9,246 bases of DNA from an uncultured Collinsella sp. GTDB lineage: Bacteria; Actinomycetota; Coriobacteriia; Coriobacteriales; Coriobacteriaceae. Within the stretch, counting starts at the first letter, position 1, and each line of letters opens with the position of its first letter. Positions 5,685-9,246 of the stretch are shown here, in pieces. The stretch lies in NCBI GenBank assembly GCA_900552295.1, contig URZB01000051.1, positions 1 to 9,246 on the forward strand, written 5' to 3'. The notes beneath the pieces were generated by a model. It saw only the letters and a list, made by a program, of their open reading frames with translations. It was not told the origin of the DNA and made no database searches. The translations under genes were made by a program, and so were the position numbers.

Positions 5685-6941
5685 ATGGCATTGCAGTTTA
5701 CAGAGCGCGAGTTTATACCCGTGCTGCTCGGCGGCGATATCAACGCCTATTCGGTGGCGCGCGCCTTCTACGAGGAGTATCAGGTCAAGAGCCTGGTCTT
5801 TGGCAAGTATCAGACGGGTCCTGCATACCGCAGCCAGATTATCGACTATACGCCCAATGTGGATATCGACACTATGCCGGTCATGATCGAGACCGTCAAC
5901 GGCATTGCACAGGCCAATCCCGATAAGAAGATTATCCTCATGGGCTGCGGCGACAACTACGTCGCGCTTGCCGCGCAGGCTCAGGACGCCGGTCAGCTTG
6001 CCTCGAACGTCATCGCGCCCTATGCGCCCTACAGCATGCTCGAGCAGTGCCAGAAGAAGGAGATCTTCTACGAGCTGTGCGAGAAGCACGGTGTGCCCTA
6101 TCCGCACACGTTTACCTTTACCATGGCGATGCTCAACGCTCAGGGCGAGGCTTCCGCCGAGGTGCTCGACCAGATCGACTTCCCCTTCCCGATGATTCTG
6201 AAGCCCTCTGACGGCATCATGTGGTGGGAGCACGAGTTCGAGGGCCAAAAGAAGGCCTACGAGATTGCCGATCGCGCCGAGCTGGAGCAGGTCATTCGCG
6301 ATGTGTACGCGAGCGGCTACACCGATGACCTCATCTTGCAGGATCGTGTGCCCGGCAACGACGAGTACATGCGCGTGCTTACCAGTTATTCCGACCGCAA
6401 CGGCAAGGTTCGCATGATGTGCCTGGGTCACGTGCTGCTCGAGGAGCATCAGCCCCATGGTGTCGGCAACCACGCTTGCATCATCACTGAGCCCAACGAC
6501 GAGCTCATGGGTGGCGTGCGCAAGTTGCTTGAGGACCTTAAGTTTACGGGCTTCTCCAACTTCGACGTCAAGTACGACCAGCGCGATGGTTCGTTTAAGT
6601 TCTTCGACTTCAACACGCGTCAGGGCCGCAGTAACTACTACGTCACCAACAGCGGCTTTAACGTTGCCAAGTACGTGGTGGATGAGTACGTGTACAACCG
6701 CCCGTTTGAGCCTGAATTTGTGACGGCGCAGGACGAGGCGCTGTGGATGGTCGTTCCCATGGGCGTCGTTGACAAGTATGTCAAGGACCCCGAGCTGCGT
6801 GCGAAGGCGCATCGTCTGGCCAAGGAGGGCAAGGCTGCCGATCCTTCGTTTATGAAGGGTGATTTTGTCTTTAACCGCTGGTTGCGCATGTGGCACACCA
6901 AGCTGCGTCACTTTAAGCTGTTCAAGACGTATTACAAGTAG
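5685..6941 (+). CDS. ATP-grasp ligase, probable D-aspartate ligase for the peptidoglycan side chain
   Basis: A 418-residue cytoplasmic ATP-grasp enzyme that would join a carboxylate to an amine through an acyl phosphate. N-terminal pre-ATP-grasp domain: PVLLGGDINAYSVARAF (12-28), with LMGCGDNY at 85-92. The ATP-grasp core has KKEIFYELCEKHGVPYP (124-140), an ATP lysine in ILKPSDG (171-177), LQDRVPGND (218-226), and metal and phosphate residues in FDFNTRQGRSNYYVT (307-321), where D308 and N310 replace the usual Glu-x-Asn. The RQGRSNYY block is what I recall from D-aspartate ligase (Asl)-like proteins that add D-Asp to the third residue of the stem peptide. It has a basic C-terminus (WLRMWHTKLRHFKLFKTYYK). 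The racemase gene 84 bases downstream supports a D-amino acid substrate. Specificity for D-Asp over another D- or L-amino acid is inference. Confidence 0.85.
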   Translation: MALQFTEREFIPVLLGGDINAYSVARAFYEEYQVKSLVFGKYQTGPAYRSQIIDYTPNVDIDTMPVMIETVNGIAQANPDKKIILMGCGDNYVALAAQAQDAGQLASNVIAPYAPYSMLEQCQKKEIFYELCEKHGVPYPHTFTFTMAMLNAQGEASAEVLDQIDFPFPMILKPSDGIMWWEHEFEGQKKAYEIADRAELEQVIRDVYASGYTDDLILQDRVPGNDEYMRVLTSYSDRNGKVRMMCLGHVLLEEHQPHGVGNHACIITEPNDELMGGVRKLLEDLKFTGFSNFDVKYDQRDGSFKFFDFNTRQGRSNYYVTNSGFNVAKYVVDEYVYNRPFEPEFVTAQDEALWMVVPMGVVDKYVKDPELRAKAHRLAKEGKAADPSFMKGDFVFNRWLRMWHTKLRHFKLFKTYYK

Positions 6942-6950
6942 ATGAGCGCG

Positions 6951-6980
6951 GCGCCCGCCCGGTTTGCATCGGGCGGGCGC
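6951..6980 (+). promoter_or_regulatory. Strong GC hairpin between ligase and racemase genes
   Basis: GCGCCCGCCCG (6951-6961) pairs perfectly with CGGGCGGGCGC (6970-6980) around an eight-base loop. The next bases are GGGCATGATA, with no U-tract, so it is not a standard intrinsic terminator. It may lower read-through, protect the 3' end of the ligase message, or act as a processing site that sets unequal amounts of the two enzymes. The racemase ribosome site (7014-7020) lies well clear of it. Confidence 0.65.
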
Positions 6981-7025
6981 GGGCATGATACGAGCAATTG
7001 CATGGGCGTCACCAAGGAGGCGGCG

Positions 7026-7772
7026 ATGGAAAAGCTGGGAGTTATCGGCGGCATGGGCGCCGAGGCCACGTCGTATTACTACGACCAGGTCGTGCGTCAT
7101 ACGGCCGCTGCCTGCGATCAGGAGCATATCGACATGGTGGTGCTCTCCAAGTCGACCATGCCCGACCGTACGCTGGCCATCAAGACCGGCGAGCATGCCG
7201 AGCTGCTGGCGACCATGAAGGAGTGCGCTCAGGCGCTCGAGACGCTGGGCTGCGCGCACATTGCCATTCCCTGCAACACGTCGCACTACTTCTACGATCA
7301 GATTCAGTCGTTTACCAAGGTGCCGATTATCCACATGCCGCGTGAGTCGGTGCGCTATGCCCTGGCGGGCGCGGTGATGGGGGAGTGCGAGTTCGATCCC
7401 AACCTGAGCATGCCGTCCGAGCCGGTGCGCAAGATCGGCGTCATGGGCACAGACGGCACCGTGGGTGCAGGCGTCTATGGGTGCGAGTGCGAGGCCGCGG
7501 GCGTCGAGGTCGTCTATCCCAGCGAGAAGCGCCAGGCCGATGTAATGTCGCTGATTTATGATGACGTGAAGGCCGGACGCGAGCCCGATATGGACAAGTT
7601 TGACCGAGTGATGTGGGAGTTCGCCCGCAGCGGCTGCGATCGCGTCATCCTGGCCTGTACAGAGCTCTCAGTGCTGCAAAAGTATCGAGAGATGCCCGAG
7701 ATCACTCTCGACGCTATGGACGTCCTGGTACGCGAGTCTATTATCCGCAGCGGAGCCCCCTACCGCCTGTAG
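7026..7772 (+). CDS. Aspartate/glutamate racemase family protein
   Basis: A 248-residue cofactor-independent amino acid racemase that interconverts L and D forms by a two-cysteine mechanism. It opens with the family signature KLGVIGGMG (3-11). The two catalytic cysteines are C83 in IPCNTSH (81-87) and C211 in LACTELS (209-215). KIGVMGTDGTV (136-146) begins the second pseudosymmetric lobe. Length is normal for aspartate racemases. The start is ATG 7026, five bases after a perfect AAGGAGG (7014-7020). An in-frame ATG at 6942 would begin inside the GC hairpin and is rejected. As second gene after the ATP-grasp ligase, it probably supplies the D-amino acid that the ligase uses, most likely D-aspartate. 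The family also includes glutamate and broad-range racemases, so substrate is inferred from context. Confidence 0.9.
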   Translation: MEKLGVIGGMGAEATSYYYDQVVRHTAAACDQEHIDMVVLSKSTMPDRTLAIKTGEHAELLATMKECAQALETLGCAHIAIPCNTSHYFYDQIQSFTKVPIIHMPRESVRYALAGAVMGECEFDPNLSMPSEPVRKIGVMGTDGTVGAGVYGCECEAAGVEVVYPSEKRQADVMSLIYDDVKAGREPDMDKFDRVMWEFARSGCDRVILACTELSVLQKYREMPEITLDAMDVLVRESIIRSGAPYRL

Positions 7773-7831
7773 CCCTCGACCTGCCAAAAAGGGACAGGTT
7801 AATTTTAGTAGGTTTTATCTGGGAAAACAGT

Positions 7832-7868
7832 AAGGCCTCGGCTCGGTTGATGCGAGTCGGGGCCTTTT
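7832..7868. terminator. Hairpin terminator between convergent racemase and EcfT genes
   Basis: AAGGCCTCGGCTCG (7832-7845) pairs with CGAGTCGGGGCCTT (7853-7866) over 14 positions including two G-U pairs, with a seven-base loop. A TTTT run (7865-7868) follows on the plus strand. On the minus strand the tail is weaker (TTACTGTTTT), so it mainly serves the ligase-racemase operon and perhaps the transporter operon as well. Confidence 0.8.
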
Positions 7869-7896
7869 GCATTTGTCGGTTGCCGATGGCGATGGA

Positions 7897-8643
7897 TTAG
7901 AAGAGGAAGCCGAGGACAATGAGGGCAATGCTAACAATAAGCATGGCAATGTCCTGGCCCTTGATGGGGTAGCGCTTGTACGAGCTCGCGCGCGTGCGCA
8001 GGTAGAAGCCGCGCTGCTCGGCCGCCAAGGCCGTGGCATCGGTTTTACCCACGCTCGAGATCAGTAGCGGCACGCACAGCGGCAGCATGAGCTTAAGCTT
8101 CTTGATGGGGTTCTTGGTGTCGTACTCGACGCCGCGTGCGGTCTGTGCCTCCATAATGGCGTTCATCTCCTGGCCAAACACCGGCACAAAGCGCAGTGCC
8201 GTGGTAAAGGTGAAGGCGTAGCGATACGGCACGTGCAACACCTCCACGCAGGCGTTGGCAAGGTCGTTGAGCTTGGTCACCATGAGCATCAGAATAAGCG
8301 GAAGTGCCACACCCAGCAGGCGCAGGCAGGCCTTGGAGCCGGTGATGAGGCCTTCATCGGTGACAAAGCTCCACACCACATTGCCATCGCGCATAAAAGC
8401 CAGCTGCAGCACCAGCATGATGAGCGCGAGTGGAGCCAGCAGCTTGAGCAGCGTGAGCAGACGGTCGACGACGCCGGCGTAGGCTCCCAGCGCGAGCGTG
8501 AGCGCCAAAAAGCCCAACAATGCCACATAGGTGTCGGACAAGAAGATGCCGATGATGATAGCGGCGGCGAGGCCCAGTTTGACGACCGGGTTCAGGCGAT
8601 GCAACAGCGTGTCGCCCGGCATGTAGTCGATGACGTTAACCAC
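7897..8643 (-). CDS. ecfT: Energy-coupling factor transporter transmembrane protein EcfT
   Basis: A 248-residue integral membrane subunit that couples ATP hydrolysis by EcfA proteins to a substrate-binding S component in vitamin or metal uptake. The N-terminus has the usual YMPGDTLLHRLNPVVKL (7-23). Hydrophobic helices fall at about 24-36, 39-57, 66-84, 104-122, 186-197 and 230-248. The cytoplasmic coupling helices carry the two signature motifs: AQTARG (166-171) and AAEQRGF (207-213). The second is usually AxEARGF or similar, here with Gln before Arg; the coupling arginine is kept. The start is GTG at 8643, overlapping the ecfA end by eight bases, with GAGGAG 10 bases upstream; translational coupling is likely. 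The S component is not in the window, so substrate is unknown. Confidence 0.9.
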   Translation of the reverse strand: MVNVIDYMPGDTLLHRLNPVVKLGLAAAIIIGIFLSDTYVALLGFLALTLALGAYAGVVDRLLTLLKLLAPLALIMLVLQLAFMRDGNVVWSFVTDEGLITGSKACLRLLGVALPLILMLMVTKLNDLANACVEVLHVPYRYAFTFTTALRFVPVFGQEMNAIMEAQTARGVEYDTKNPIKKLKLMLPLCVPLLISSVGKTDATALAAEQRGFYLRTRASSYKRYPIKGQDIAMLIVSIALIVLGFLF

Positions 8644-9246
8644 GGCGGATCATCTCCTCGGTAATCCGAACGATATCGGTGACCTCGCTCACCTGTGCAA
8701 AGGCGGGAGAGACGGAGGATGCTAGGCGACGAGAAAGCTCTATGACCTGAGGTGGCTCAACGTAGGCTTGCTGCATGAGTTCGATGTTCGAGAGCAGTTC
8801 GTGCGTGCGGCCGCGGTCGAGGATGCGACCGTTGGCCATCACCACGATGCGCTCGGCAAAGTCGGAAACGACTTCCATGTCGTGACAGACCATGATGACG
8901 GCGCAACCGCGCTCTGCCATGGTACGCACCGTTTCCATCACGGTCATGCACTCGCGGTAGTCAAGGCCGCTCGTGGGCTCGTCGAGTACCACGATTTTGG
9001 GCTCTACGACCACGACGGAGGCAAGCGCCACCATCTGGCGCTGGCCGCGCGACAACGAGAACGGTGCCTCGTCGGCCGGCAAGCCAAAGCGGTCGATGAC
9101 GAGCTGGGCGCGACGCAACGCCTCGGCACGGTCGATGCCGGCAAGCTCCAGGCCAAAGGCGACCTCGTCGAGCACGGTGTCCTTGCATATCTGGCGGTCG
9201 GGGTTCTGGAAAAGCGTTGCCACTTCGCGTGCGATGCGACTCGTGG
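8636..9246 (-). CDS. ecfA: ECF transporter ATPase EcfA, C-terminal part (5' end beyond the window)
   Basis: 202 visible residues of an ABC ATPase whose N-terminus, including Walker A, lies off the edge. Visible in order: Q-loop (FQNPDRQ, with the ECF-type QICKDTVLDEVAFGLE after it), signature LSRGQRQ (canonical LSGGQ with Arg in third place), Walker B VVLDEPTSGLD, and H-loop MVCHDMEVV. The C-terminal extension (about the last 60 residues, with PPQVIELSRRLASS) is typical of EcfA proteins. Whether this is a single-domain EcfA or the second half of a fused EcfA1-A2 cannot be told. A GTG at 9223 is internal, not a start, since the frame stays open with family-like sequence to the edge. It is co-transcribed and overlapping with ecfT. 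Confidence 0.9.
   Translation of the reverse strand, partial: TSRIAREVATLFQNPDRQICKDTVLDEVAFGLELAGIDRAEALRRAQLVIDRFGLPADEAPFSLSRGQRQMVALASVVVVEPKIVVLDEPTSGLDYRECMTVMETVRTMAERGCAVIMVCHDMEVVSDFAERIVVMANGRILDRGRTHELLSNIELMQQAYVEPPQVIELSRRLASSVSPAFAQVSEVTDIVRITEEMIRRG

Noticed and set aside
5126..5743. 205-codon minus-strand frame across the divergent intergenic region
   Set aside because: It overlaps the signal-peptide end of the hydrolase-like gene in another frame and the start of the ligase, and would cross the promoters. It has no recognisable domain.
6942..7025. 28-residue N-terminal extension of the racemase from ATG 6942
   Set aside because: It would translate the GC hairpin into low-complexity residues. 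The ATG at 7026 has a perfect AAGGAGG and begins with the family signature.
5622..7334. 570-codon minus-strand frame
   Set aside because: It runs antisense across both the ATP-grasp and racemase genes and their gap, which are strongly recognisable on the plus strand.
40..9246. Search for CRISPR arrays, tRNA or rRNA genes, transposase genes and phage genes
   Set aside because: No regularly spaced direct repeats, no tRNA-like cloverleaf, no rRNA-like sequence and no transposase or integrase translation were seen on reading both strands.

Overview
The window looks like the end of a draft contig from a moderately GC-rich Gram-positive bacterium. Gene content, start-codon use (TTG, GTG, one apparent leaderless start) and overall protein style suggest a gut actinobacterium of the Coriobacteriia, most likely Collinsella-like. 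This assignment is by recognition, not by a search. Positions 1-39 are not genomic: they are an Illumina Nextera read-1 adapter, with what looks like the tail of an i5 index before it. Everything from about 40 on reads as ordinary chromosome.

Layout. (1) 40-1574, minus: a large iron-sulfur flavoenzyme of the 2-enoate reductase / 2,4-dienoyl-CoA reductase group, cut by the contig end, with its own promoter and a probable TTG start. (2) 1797-4197, plus: a small membrane-anchored FxLYD protein, a compact helix-turn-helix protein, and a transmembrane Ser/Thr protein kinase. The kinase appears to be leaderless, with its promoter at the foot of the preceding terminator. (3) A palindromic terminator at 4203-4226 separates the kinase from (4) a minus-strand secreted coiled-coil protein with a C-terminal lysozyme-like domain (4237-5370). 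(5) A 314-base divergent intergenic region (5371-5684) holds a cluster of related palindromes between outward-facing promoter-like elements. (6) 5685-7772, plus: an ATP-grasp ligase followed by an aspartate/glutamate-type racemase, best read as a D-aspartate (or other D-amino acid) ligase plus racemase cassette for the peptidoglycan cross-bridge. (7) After a hairpin terminator, the minus strand carries the end of an ECF vitamin/metal transporter operon: EcfT (7897-8643) and the C-terminal part of an EcfA ATPase (8636-9246, open at the contig edge).

Functional picture. Two themes recur. One is cell-wall work: the secreted wall-hydrolase-like protein and the ligase/racemase pair are divergently transcribed across what may be a shared operator region. 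The other is envelope sensing: the HTH protein and the membrane kinase are neighbours and could form a regulatory pair. The flavoenzyme and the ECF transporter are independent metabolic and transport units that are only partly visible.

No CRISPR array, tRNA, rRNA, phage gene or intact insertion sequence was seen. The long open frames antisense to the flavoenzyme, the hydrolase and the ligase are judged to be shadows.
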